Shown here: positions 43,825 through 54,013 of the stretch, one piece after another
How positions within the stretch are numbered: the first letter of the stretch is position 1
Layout: the number at the start of each line of letters is the position of its first letter
Origin: Liolophura sinensis
Lineage: Eukaryota > Mollusca > Polyplacophora > Chitonida > Chitonidae
Assembly: GCF_032854445.1 (NCBI RefSeq)
Contig: NC_088296.1
Location: 6,377,435 to 6,441,434, forward strand
Direction of reading: 5' to 3'
Length of the DNA stretch: 64,000 nt
Position numbers and translations under genes: made by a program
Notes under the pieces: generated by a model
Database searches by the model: none
What the model was told of the DNA's origin: nothing
The model's input: the letters and a program-made list of their open reading frames with translations, nothing else

Positions 43825-43930
43825 ATAGGGCCTCCTTGACCGAGAGGGTCAGCACGCCAGCGCGTCGCAATGACTCGGGAGCCTCTCACCAATGCGGTCG
43901 CTGTGAGTTTAGGTCCAGCTCATGCTACCT
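43825..43930 (+). mobile_element. SINE-A head, 3'-truncated
   Basis: GGGCCTCCTTGACCGAGAGG (box A region), CGCGTCGCAATGACTCGGGA, GCCTCTCACCAATGCGGTCG and TGAGTTTAGGTCCAGCTCA are the head of SINE-A. The body is missing, which is unusual for SINEs, where 5' truncation is the rule. Confidence 0.85.
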
Positions 43931-44334
43931 AACGCGTTCACACTTTACATGAGTGCAATTCACTCATGCTGAGACGCGCAATTATTTGGAATACACCGTC
44001 TCTTACGACTAGACGCAACAGTGAGTTCAGGTCAGTTCTTGTGCAAATAAAAACCCCTACAAACTAGAGTTCGTCGGTAACGTCACACGCCCGACAATAT
44101 AATGGTTGCCAACTAAACAGCAATTGGCAACACGGATTATGAGGCCAGGGCAGAGTAACATCTCTTTGTATCTAGAGGTCACCGCTACATGGAACCGTAA
44201 TATGTTTCGATGTGGTGAGGCATGGGTGAGGCATTAAAAAGTTAAGAAATTAACAAGTGCATTAGAAATGTTTCAACGTGATTTCAACGTTTCAACAAAA
44301 TGTACTCTAGAATGATGCAGAGGATATCTATTTC

Positions 44335-44480
44335 TGAAGTCGCAAGTTGGTCACACGTAACAATGAAATCATGCTTATTTTATTCTAAATGTTCATGTAA
44401 ATACTTAAGCACTACGTCTTAAGGAGAATTAGGTAAAAATGTAGTGATATCAATAGCAATTTATTATAGGTCGTTGGTGT
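44335..44480 (+). repeat. Rep-C 3' part
   Basis: GTTGGTCACACGTAACAATG, TTATTCTAAATGTTCATGTA, GGAGAATTAGGTAAAAATGT and AATAGCAATTTATTATAGG follow the family order through to its tail. Confidence 0.75.
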
Positions 44481-45004
44481 AAAGTTACGTAAAATTGCTT
44501 GCATGCTTTGATTAAATATGTTGAAATGATTGGACAGCCGACATTAACGGGTTCATTCGACGAGAAGTTTTCGTGACTAGTACCTTGACGCAATAGTTCA
44601 CTCAGTACTCGGGCTCTGAAATGGGTTGTTATTTCTAGTTCTGGAATTATTAAACGGACGTCAAATTTATGACTCTATTATTATCCCCAATCAATTAATG
44701 CCAAGTGCGATCTTTTCTTGTCAGGAGCAAAACGCCAGACGCCATTAGGAAAGAGCAATATGCTGGCCAAAACATCGAAGATCCTGGCACTTCAAAAACA
44801 CAAGATATGAATCGACCACTGCCTAAGTGCGTAGGAGATGAAGATGTAGAGGATGTAATCAGGAATGGGCTGTAAAAACCTTGTTCTTTTCTCTCTGTTT
44901 GCCTTTGATGCCAATGCAGTATTTATTCAGCTATGGCTATCTTGGCGTAATGACGTATTACCACTCTTTACAGTCACGTCATCTCCAGCTTAAACAAATA
45001 CAAA

Positions 45005-45140
45005 GGCTACAGCATACGGAATAAAACCAGAGCAACGACGACAGTGTGGTACTTGCAAATCGTCACACGTAACTGATGAAACACGGCCTCAAGATATTTT
45101 ACCTCAGTTAGGATTTTGTTCTGCCCGTTCATGTAATGTT
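45005..45140 (+). repeat. Rep-C copy
   Basis: CTACAGCATACGGAATAAAA, CCAGAGCAACGACGACAGTG, AATCGTCACACGTAACTGAT and TTTTACCTCAGTTAGGATTT run in order. It carries the 5' GTACAGCATA block in single copy. Confidence 0.82.
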
Positions 45141-45289
45141 TAAATAATAGCTGAAGAGGAATATGGCTTTGGAACGCTTGTCATTCAGTCACACTGACAT
45201 CATGACACCGATGAAAGCATTATAAATATGCTCCACAGTGTGTGTGTTTTTTTTTAAAGATATGACACCATTGCAAATGTACATGTATT

Positions 45290-45525
45290 ATATTTATTGA
45301 ACTGTTTTTAACGCTGAATATTTCACGGCGGGCAGCATTGTGGTAGGAGAAAACCGGACGTAGCCCGAGGGAAAACCCACGACCACCCGCAGGTTGCTAA
45401 TAGATCTTCCCACGCACGGCCGGAGAGGAAACCAGCAAGTACTGAGTCTGAGGTCAGCGCGATTGCATTGGTGAGAAGTTCTGGGCCACTGCGTCGCGCT
45501 GACACGATGTCATCTCGGTCACGGA
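45290..45525 (-). mobile_element. SINE-A, full-length inverted copy
   Basis: TATTTCACGGCGGGCAGCAT, GAAAACCCACGACCACCCGC, TCTTCCCACGCACGGCCGGA, GAGGTCAGCGCGATTGCATT and CACTGCGTCGCGCTGAC cover body and head in complement. About 20 bp near the tail (ACTTATACGA) is deleted. Confidence 0.85.
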
Positions 45526-45869
45526 AGACCCCGTCGCAAATGTAAGGATAACTGTCGGAATTTACTCATGCATTCCATCCTACATTTAGTATACCTCACT
45601 ATGTCATAACTAAATATAACAAATGTACCAAGCTCGTGTTATTATTACAACAGCACTCAACAACCTGACAACAATATTTACAACCAAAAGCCGTCTACAA
45701 ATTAGAAATTACAAGGGCATCTTGTCTTATTAGTGTAAATGTATTTTTTTAAATGAGTACAGTTGTCTTGTAAGTAAATCTCTGTCGCTTCATTATTGTG
45801 CCTAATGGACCTTTCCAAACTGTCCATCCAGAACACGCAATTGACCAGTTATAAGCAGTATTGTTGCAA

Positions 45870-46024
45870 TTACGTGGGAAGGTCTGTCAGCAACCTGCTG
45901 ATGGTCGTGGGTTTCCCTCGGGCTCTGCTCGGTTTCTTCCCATCATAATGCTGGCCGCCGTTGTATCAGTGAAATATTCTTGAGTACGGCGTAAAACACA
46001 AATCAAATAAAAAAATAAATAAAT
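45870..46024 (+). mobile_element. SINE-A 3' two-thirds
   Basis: GGGAAGGTCTGTCAGCAACC, GATGGTCGTGGGTTTCCCTC, ATGCTGGCCGCCGTTGTATC and ATTCTTGAGTACGGCGTAAA, then a CAAATAAAAAAATAAATAAA tail. Confidence 0.92.
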
Positions 46025-46234
46025 AGTATTGTTGCAAACTGGCCAACCAGATGCAAATTGGTTACAAATGTTCAATATTTCTATGACGTCATGACGTCAC
46101 AGTTGCTTTCATCGGAAATTAAATGAAAAGTAACGTTTTTACGAGAAAGGATGATGGGACATCGGATGTTGGACTCATCCATTCTTAATTAATCTAGCTT
46201 ATTTAGGCTAGAGACTGTATGTTTGTCGTGTTGT

Positions 46235-46575
46235 ATTAGATTCACCATATTGGATAGGTGAACAGTTGCAATCAAGGCGGAACTGAGATACATCGCTCAA
46301 TTATCCATACAATATAAACTAGCATAGTGCACGATTCAGATATTAATTATGTTCAACAACTGGAAAATTTCTTAAGTCTTTCATATCATCACTGGAAACT
46401 GTCGACAGCTTCTGTTTTACATGAATTCGCCCTATTTTCGTACTTCATCTACATTCTTAATTCTTTGTTGTTTTCTGCAGAACATTGTTCTGGATGTTGA
46501 TCTTACGCCCCGGGACCCCTATTTTGGTTGACGACTGAATGTCTGTTTTGACGCCTAGATTTGGCGCTTACGAAA
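46235..46575 (+). repeat. Rep-E dispersed repeat
   Basis: GAACAGTTGCAATCAAGGCG, CATCACTGGAAACTGTCGAC, TTAATTCTTTGTTGTTTTCT and GAATGTCTGTTTTGACGCCT follow the family order. Confidence 0.72.
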
Positions 46576-47144
46576 CACACCCACGCATTCATTATTCGGA
46601 GTTAAATCATTTGTTCGTGGAATTTAATGACCGAAGTGTAAATAACAAATCCGATAAGTAGTAAACTAGTATTCTAGCTTTCGGGGCATCCTAGTAATCT
46701 CTGACTTTCCTCGATGAACTTCCAATGTTCACGCTTGGATTACTCGAACTTCATAGAAGGGCCCTTATGCAATAGATTTAAGGAAGAGAATCCACTGTTG
46801 TTGTTGCATAAATCAACTGCAAGGGTGGAATGGCATCAACTGTAGTCTGTCGAGTGTCGGAACTGTGATGGATATAGTCGCATCACATAACGCTTTCAAA
46901 AGACTTATTTAACCATGGCGTGAGAAGATTTCACTTGTTGTCAGTTTGTGCCCGAACATCGTCTGTTGTAGTTTATGTTGGAATTGCATGTCGGTGTAGA
47001 CACTGTTCATGAAGGTTGAACCAGATACCTCAAAATGTTCAGGAAAACAAGGCTTCACAACAGTCATTCGTACACTAGCCTTTCAGTCATCATGGATGTC
47101 CGAAATAAGGTTCAACACCAACCATCGGGTTAAGCTCTGCATTC

Positions 47145-47325
47145 GCATTTAAGTCCGGTAACTTTTTTTTTCGTACTTTGTATACTTTTTTAGTTCTTTG
47201 GTGGTTTGTGTTATACGTCGTTTTGGGAATTGTCCTTGCGATTGTTGACCTGGAACGTACTTATTGATTGATGACTGGAATATGAATATCTGTTTCCACA
47301 TATATATTCAAAGCTGTAGGCAACA
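47145..47325 (+). repeat. Rep-E 3' half
   Basis: TTAGTTCTTTGGTGGTTTGT, GTTATACGTCGTTTTGGGAA, TTGTCCTTGCGATTGTTGAC, CTGGAACG and GAATATCTGTTTCCACATAT. Confidence 0.75.
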
Positions 47326-48224
47326 AAAAGAGATTTTCTTTAATCTTGTTTTTTTTTTCCCCGAATTTATATAACCTCATTATTCCGGATAAGCAATTTC
47401 AAGGCTGTTGAAATATTACCCGCCATCACGCATTTACATGTATAAGGTAATGTCCATAGCAACAAATAGTGAACAGATACGTCACCATGGTAAATGCTCT
47501 GGCGTAGTGTTTGACATAGCTTTGCAAAAACCGACCTCAGAGCTGAGAAACGGGAACAAAGCTGGGAGCTTCATTAACCAATGCCGGGGTTAAGAGAACC
47601 TTTGCTTTCGAGCCATCCTATCAATCATTTATCCGAACATGTTCATGCAAAGACACCTTAACTGCATTTAACGAAAGGGGGCATCAGTTGCAGTAAAAGG
47701 TGTCGATTCTAATCAATTCGTCTATTTATTTATGCGATTGGTGTTTTCCATCGTACTGGACATTTGCAGGCAGGATACCATCCCTCTTAGCCACATACTT
47801 TATAAACCTCCTATCTCATGTCCGCGTCCGAGTCAGTCGGGGTCACGGTTAAAAAAACACGACCGCGTTGGTCAATGGCTGGTGGTCTGAATTTGATGGA
47901 CATCTCAGTCAGCAGGGGAAGCGATTAATCCCGAAACAGTGGCCTCTAAACAGTTCCAATATCGATCCAACGGCATCTCATTCAGCAGAGGAAGTGGTTT
48001 AAAGAAAACGCCAGTGATGGGAAGAAAACAATTACATTTCAAAATTTTACAAATGGATTTTTAAAACTCGATTACCTAGCATGACATTTTTCGGACTGGG
48101 CTCAACATGTAATTGTCTATTAAAGTATGATTTAAAAAAAAACGCCATTTTGTGTAATTCCCAAACAAGTGGCGTCCAGACAAATCTGCTATCGACGAAA
48201 CGCCATCCATCTCAGGTGCTAGAT

Positions 48225-48310
48225 TTATTTATATATTTGATTGGTGTTTTATGAGGTACTCAAGAATAGTTCACTTATACGACGGCGACCATCCGCATGT
48301 TGCTGTGTAC
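48225..48310 (-). mobile_element. SINE-A tail with internal deletion
   Basis: TTTATATATTTGATTGGTGT, GGTACTCAAGAATAGTTCAC and TTATACGACGGCGACCATCC jump straight to GCATGTTGCTG. About 65 bp of the SINE body is missing. Confidence 0.8.
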
Positions 48311-48559
48311 CATCCAAGAGGCGCTAGACAAGACTCGCATGGACGTTTGCGCATCCAGTCTAATCGTTCTTTGAAGACCCAATATGGGGTGCGTCTCTTA
48401 ACGCCACTTGTGGCAAAGTTCGTCAATGACTTGCCCAAGTTCATCTGGTAATATCCCGGGCGGTTTTTTTTAACTCATAATGCTTACCGCCTACGTAGGA
48501 CTGAAAAATTCTTCAGTACGACGTAAAAAATCCAAATTAGCCAACGTCTGTTAGTGGTG

Positions 48560-48875
48560 TTCAGGTGATTTATTTATCTTATTGATGTCTTACGCCTTAC
48601 TCAAGAATATTTCATTTATTTTACTTGCCAGCATTCTTATTTATTTATTTATTTATTTATTTGATTGGTGTTTCACGCCGTACTCAAGAATATTTCACTT
48701 ATACGACGGCGGTCAGCATTATGGTGGGTGGAAACCGGGCAGCCCGGGGAAACCGGAGAGGAAGCCAGCAATAGATGGACTTGAACTCACAGTGACCGCA
48801 TTGGTGAAAGACTCCTGGATCATTACGCAGCGCTTGCGCGCTAACCAACTGAGCCACGGAGGACGCGCCAGAATT
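48560..48875 (-). mobile_element. SINE-A copies, tail fragment then full-length head
   Basis: A degenerate tail (48565-48630: TTATTGATGTCTTACGCCTT, ACTCAAGAATATTTCATTTA) is followed by a better copy at 48645-48870. The latter has TTTATTTATTTGATTGGTGT, TTTCACGCCGTACTCAAGAA, GATGGACTTGAACTCACAGT and CGCGCTAACCAACTGAGCCA, which is the complement of box A. A third fragment of about 80 bp at 48880-48950 restarts within the body. Confidence 0.85.
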
Positions 48876-48975
48876 CTGGTGGGAGAAAATTGGGCAGAAC
48901 CCTGAGAAAATTCACGACCATCCGGAGGCGGATGACAGGCCTTCCCTCCCACGAACGTGTTCCAATCAGGCTAAT

Positions 48976-49470
48976 ATTTACCTATTATATTTTGCTTGCT
49001 ACATAATACTGTTGTATTTTATACAGACAGCCTGTACTCGAAATAAACGAAATCTCAGAAAAACTCACCGAATCCCAAAGTACCATACAAGCTTCCTGAT
49101 GCGATGTGCCGCAGCATAAGGTGTGTTCTGTACTTGCAGTATGTACTGCTATGCTAGATTTCAATTCCTTGGTAGTCTCTAGCCCGTTCTCAACACTACA
49201 CCTCACTATCACTCTATGCAAATCCCTCCACAAACCGACTTCTTGGAGAATTGATAGAAATATCATAAACTATATTGTTACTGGAAATTTTATTTTTCGT
49301 TTCCAACCAGACCAGTAATACAAACGTAGACCATTTTGTTAGTGCAGGCTAACAACATCTGCAAGGGTCATGCATTTTTTTTTTCAAATAATTGTCTCAT
49401 TTGAAAGTAAGTCATAATCAAAAGTGGCGTTTAAAAAGAAAATATTTTAAAATATTGGGCATTAAATGTC
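48976..49470. other. Stretch without a recognised feature
   Basis: Opposed frames at 48985-49266 (minus) and 49106-49318 (plus) share the same bases and have no motif. No repeat copy is seen. Confidence 0.45.
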
Positions 49471-49474
49471 CATT

Positions 49475-49620
49475 TCACGCGATAATGCCAACTGTTTACC
49501 TCATTCATTAACTTGCTGCGATAATGCCACCTATTTATCTCATGCATTAAATTGACATTTTATGCGATAATGCCAATTATTTATCTCATGCATTAAATTG
49601 CAAATTCACGCGGTAATGTC
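49475..49620. repeat. 46-bp tandem repeat
   Basis: GCGATAATGCC or its variants starts at 49479, 49518, 49564 and 49610 (spacings 39, 46, 46), followed by ATTTATCTCATGCATTAAAT. Confidence 0.85.
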
Positions 49621-50204
49621 ACGCACCTTTTGTTTTTACATAATACTGCAAAAACTTCGGTGATATCTTCAAAGGATCCTTTTTACTGACTAGCTGACAG
49701 TATAGAAGAACTGAAAATCTATATTTGAAAACATAACAAGCCACACATAGATATAGATAAATTATATGTATTTTCTTAAAACTATAACATTGGATGTTGC
49801 GGTAATTCCACGGTATAATATATATATATATTTATTTATTTATTTATATACGAAATTTGTACAGCGCCAATCATATAAGTTTTCTGTAATAAAATCTGTC
49901 TTATATACATATGTTCGAAGCTATATAACTTTACCTAATAAACACAAGTTTGGGGAAAAAATGAAAATATCTCCCGCATAAATATATTATGCTTATTATC
50001 TTGCTTGTTATTGTCATTGTTATCTGAAACACGTGCGGGTAAATAGAGATAAACTAGTCATCAATTCATATAAATCTTTTTCCACTCTTCCAACTTGGGA
50101 TTTGAACGCCGTGCGAAGAACAGGTGAACACAGCTTATACTGGGTCATACAACTGGTGCAGAAAAAAGTGGCGTTAGACCAGGAGACACGTTACAACCGT
50201 TTTA

Positions 50205-50332
50205 ATCTATTTATTTATTTATTTGATTGGTGTTTTACGCCGTACTCAAGAATATTTCACTTATACGACGGCGGTCAGCATTATGGTGGGTGGAAACCGG
50301 GCAGAGCCCGAGGGAAACCAGCGACCAACCGT
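50205..50332 (-). mobile_element. SINE-A 3' half (inverted), little diverged
   Basis: ATTTATTTATTTATTTGATT, GGTGTTTTACGCCGTACTCA, CTTATACGACGGCGGTCAGC and GGAAACCGGGCAGAGCCCGA are close to consensus. Confidence 0.92.
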
Positions 50333-50990
50333 TTTAATAACATACCCTTTTCTTGACACAATTCCAACTTCAGCGTTGTTGGAACCACTTTCAAAACTTA
50401 CTCCTCCGCTCAGTAAGGAATGTGAAACGCCATACAGATTTGTACTTATTTCAGAGATAAAATACAAATAGAAGAATAAGATAGTTCGGTGGAATCAATA
50501 AAAATCACACAGACATCGTCTTATGAGAAAAGAGGCAAATACATTAGCTTTCCCATTAGACTGACAAATGTTCAAAAAAAAATTCCCCCTGAATTACTGA
50601 AGAACTAATATTCTAAATTATTTCATATTTCAAAAAGTAGTCAAAACATAACAAAATGTGTAAAAACATGTGTATGCCTTCTAAATCTTCCTTGTTATCG
50701 TTCATTGGTTTGGATAATGTGTTGCCTGCTACCTAGACAGTGTTGAAAAATGGAAACATTTGTAAATGCTTACTATTTCGTTAAGGAAAAACAAGTCAAG
50801 GTGTGCCATTTCTTAATTGAAACTGATTACAAAAGAGTGCAATCAGAATTCAAGTTTTCTAGGCGATAAATATTTACATACATACGCCGCAAAAACATCA
50901 AGTTTTGTTTAAAACGGTAAAGGTGAGCAATTTCTTTGAATCAATAAATGGCAAAATAAAAATGATAATGTTCTGAAGATTAACTTAAGG
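50333..50990. other. AT-rich stretch without a gene
   Basis: Only short, motif-free frames are present, and no repeat family member was recognised. Confidence 0.55.
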
Positions 50991-50999
50991 CGAAAGAGA

Positions 51000-51560
51000 A
51001 ACTGGTATAATATACGACGGTATTTTTCAGCTATAAAACGAGGGAAATGATATCGATAGTGAAGAGATCGATTTAAACATTTGACAGTTTTTCGCCTTAA
51101 GAAGACAGAAATAAGGTGGATAGTGAACAGAGGAAAGAGAAATCAGTTAAAACATTTGACAGCCTGTAAGAAGACAGAAATAAGGTGGATAGTGGACAGA
51201 AGAAAGAGAAATCGATTTAAACATTTGACAGTTTTTCGCTTGTAAGAAGACAGAAATAAGGTGGATAGTGAACAGAGGAAAGAGAACTTGACTTAAACAA
51301 TGGACAATTTTTCACTTGTAAAAAGAAAAAAATGTTGTGGATAGTGAATACAGTCGAAAATATCTAACAGTTTTTCGCCTGTAAGAAGACAGAAATAAGG
51401 TGGACAGTGGACAGAGGAAAGAGAAATCGATTTAAACATTTGACTGCTTTTTTAATGTAAAAAGAGAGAAATAATGAGGATAGTGAAAAGGGGGTGGGGA
51501 CATAGCAAAGAGAAACTGATATAAAAATGTAACGGTTTTTCAGCTGAATTGGGAGAAATG
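51000..51560. repeat. Diverged tandem repeat, period about 70-76 bp
   Basis: GAAGACAGAAATAAGGTGGA, TAGTGAACAGAGGAAAGAGA, AATCGATTTAAACATTTGAC and AGTTTTTCGCCTGTAA recur about seven times. Units lose similarity towards both ends. A unit of about 69 bp lacks the GTTTTTCG piece. Confidence 0.85.
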
Positions 51561-52222
51561 CTTGATATAATATTTCGAGATAGGTACTTCATGTATGTAG
51601 TAATATAGCCGATAGAAATATACATATTCAGCGTTGTTTCTTTTCCATGTGAAACAAGATAGTGCACTGTAAAAAACGTCAGGTTCATGGTGTCTTTAAG
51701 ATTGTCGTTTTGATTGATCAAACCGATCTATTCTATTCTGCCACCTAGTGAAACACAACCTTTTGCAGTGTCACATGATATAGTCAGGCTTTTTGGCTTT
51801 AACTATTGAAGAGTTTGAACTCGACATTCCCTTATTGACAATAAACAGAATCATTCGTACTGACGTAAATGTGTCTATTTTAAGGGATATACATAAATAT
51901 TTTGTACAAGACTGTAGTACCGATTCTACGTGCTGTCACAAAGTATCCAAAAGTGCGACAAGATCCAGTGCGCAGTATGTAAAAAAAAGGACTTCACGCC
52001 ATTTTACTTTAAAAGCATTCATGTCCAGGAAACTCCCCGCGTCACAATAAGGCGTAGCAGAGTTAGCAGTAATAGACATGTAATTATATACAACAAATAT
52101 ACACGATTTCCAAGAGGTTCCTCAAAAGAACCATAATGAATGTTCCTTCAGACCATTAAGCAAACAGTTACAGTGTATAATATAGTAACACACGGATTGA
52201 TAGATATTATGTCTCTTTGGAT

Positions 52223-52670
52223 TCATCTTTGCTTTCGTAGACAGGAGGTTGGTTGGATTAGAGGAGTAGTCGCATCACGAAGGAACCGAACGTCGACGGG
52301 ACAGACAAAAGCACGGTGATTCCGTTTTGCTTTTTTACAAAACACCATGAGATCAGCAAGCACACTACCAATAACCCTTGACCGACAGAAATTCAGGTTC
52401 ACTTTATCATCACCATCATAGAGTGTCCAGGTTTCGTTGCCATCAAACGTTTCCTTCACGTACTTTGACCAGAATCGAAACAGTGTGCCACGTGCCAATA
52501 CGCCGGGCTTCCTTTTTTGTTCGTCCTTTGGGCATTTCTGCATTTTGATGTTTTGCAGGAGGAGTTGTAATGTAGATAGTAAAATAACAAAGCCTCAGGG
52601 TGCAGAAATATATGTCTCTGCTGCTTGCGATACGTTTACACGGATGACACAAGTAAGTGGGGTATTTTAG
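52223..52670 (-). other. Uncharacterised reading frames, possibly a gene remnant
   Basis: Two overlapping minus frames (52223-52543 and 52443-52652) have lysine/arginine-rich, protein-like composition. The longer includes FCRSRVIGSVLADLMVFC and CPVDVRFLRDATTPL. I do not recognise the family. The region could be an exon, a decayed retrogene or chance. A plus-strand frame at 51930-52136 with CDKIQCAVCKK (two closely spaced CxxC-type cysteines) lies beside it. None is called as a gene. Confidence 0.25.
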
Positions 52671-52999
52671 TTTGCTAGTTCACTGTTTATGACGATTTTT
52701 CTTCCACTTTGCTCTCTGAAAAAAATATTGAAAAAAAAATGATTTCATTTATGATGTGATATATTTGTCCTGAGTATTTATACAGAACAAACTCTTGTGG
52801 TTTAAAATAAAGTTAATAAAAATAAATAATGGCAACAGGTAGATTTATTATCTAAAAAAGTGTATCAGATTTATTAGACACCAATATCGTTAATACGGAA
52901 ATTGTCTATCAGTTTTGACAGGTCACACAGGACTTTTTTACCTTTAGCAATAAAAGACTTCCATAGATCAGCTAAATATATTTCTAATAAGCAGTCATA

Positions 53000-53335
53000 T
53001 TAGCTGTATTGCTCCATAAATTGGTCTATATTACGCATATTGCAGTGCAAACGCAATTTTGGTTGTGGCAATTTACTGAAAATTAAGTCCTGTTTTTGAC
53101 CTTGTTTATCTATGGCCCAGGCTCCAAATGAGGAATAATTTCCAAAGGGTTTAACAGAGGAAGCACTTTCAGAGCATCGATTTACCCGCGGGCCCCTGTC
53201 CATGAGACATGAAAATGGGCAATGGCCGTTCTTCATCTCTCGCCACTCAGCATAAGCGCAAGTACTCTGCTCAGTGTCAACAGAACAAAACCCTAACTGA
53301 GGTAAATTAACTTGAGGCGTCATGACTGGTGACAT
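53000..53335 (-). other. Uncharacterised reading frame of 111 codons
   Basis: The frame has a protein-like composition (segments GHCPFSCLMDRG and KPFGNYSSFGAWA) but no recognised family. Its first codons run through a Rep-C fragment (53290-53320, ACCCTAACTGAGGTAAATTA), so at least the start is not ancestral coding sequence. I could not pair it with the splice phase needed to continue the upstream gene. Confidence 0.2.
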
Positions 53336-53812
53336 TCGCTACAATGGAGCCGCCATCAAAACGAATCATCATCACCATCGTGACATCGTGACATGCGCTT
53401 TGAAGTGAACAATCCACAAGGCATACTGTGGTATGACTCACACGATATTGAAAGTGTAACCCGAGGCCCAAAAAAACATGAATAAGGCTTCCCGTGGACT
53501 GTAAGGAAACGAGCGATGAGCTTTCTCGTCAGTACTCATGCTGAGTAGCGATGGAAGTACATGTAATTTAAAGACGGCTGCTTTATGCTATTTTACCACA
53601 GGAACCACCACGTTTTATAATTGCCTGTATCCTTATATGCTGATCTTATAGTCTATCCAAGTCAACCCGGACAGGTCCTCATTCTGCTACCAGTAAGTCA
53701 CGCACTTCCGCCATTAGGACAAATTCACGGACAGATGGAGGCAATCAGGAAGTTGTTGTCGAAGGGGAGAGTGGGGAGCGAGTGGGTTAAATATCTTGGC
53801 CGACTGACTTAC

Positions 53813-54013
53813 CAGCAGGGGCTTCGCCACTGGACTCCGTCTCACTTTGATTGTTCTCAGCAGGTTTTACTTCGGCTGGCTTTCGTTCAGCTTGTAATGG
53901 CGCATTTTTCAGCTGTTGCTCGATGCCTTCTGTTTGCGGCAATGGCTGGATTTCGGGCTCAGGTTCCTGAATGGATTCCACCTCGTTGTTTGCCATGGCG
54001 CTGAACACATCAG
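53813..54013 (-). CDS. Exon 7 (last visible) of the granin-like gene
   Basis: 201 bp, phase 1 in and phase 1 out. The acceptor is TTTATTTCAG before CTGATG, and the donor is GTAAGT (53807-53812). It encodes ADVFSAMANNEVESIQEPEP, then a Gln/Pro/Glu/Lys-rich tail (QAERKPAEVKPAENNQSETE). No terminal stop is reached, so at least one more exon lies at lower coordinates. I could not identify it with confidence. Confidence 0.85.
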
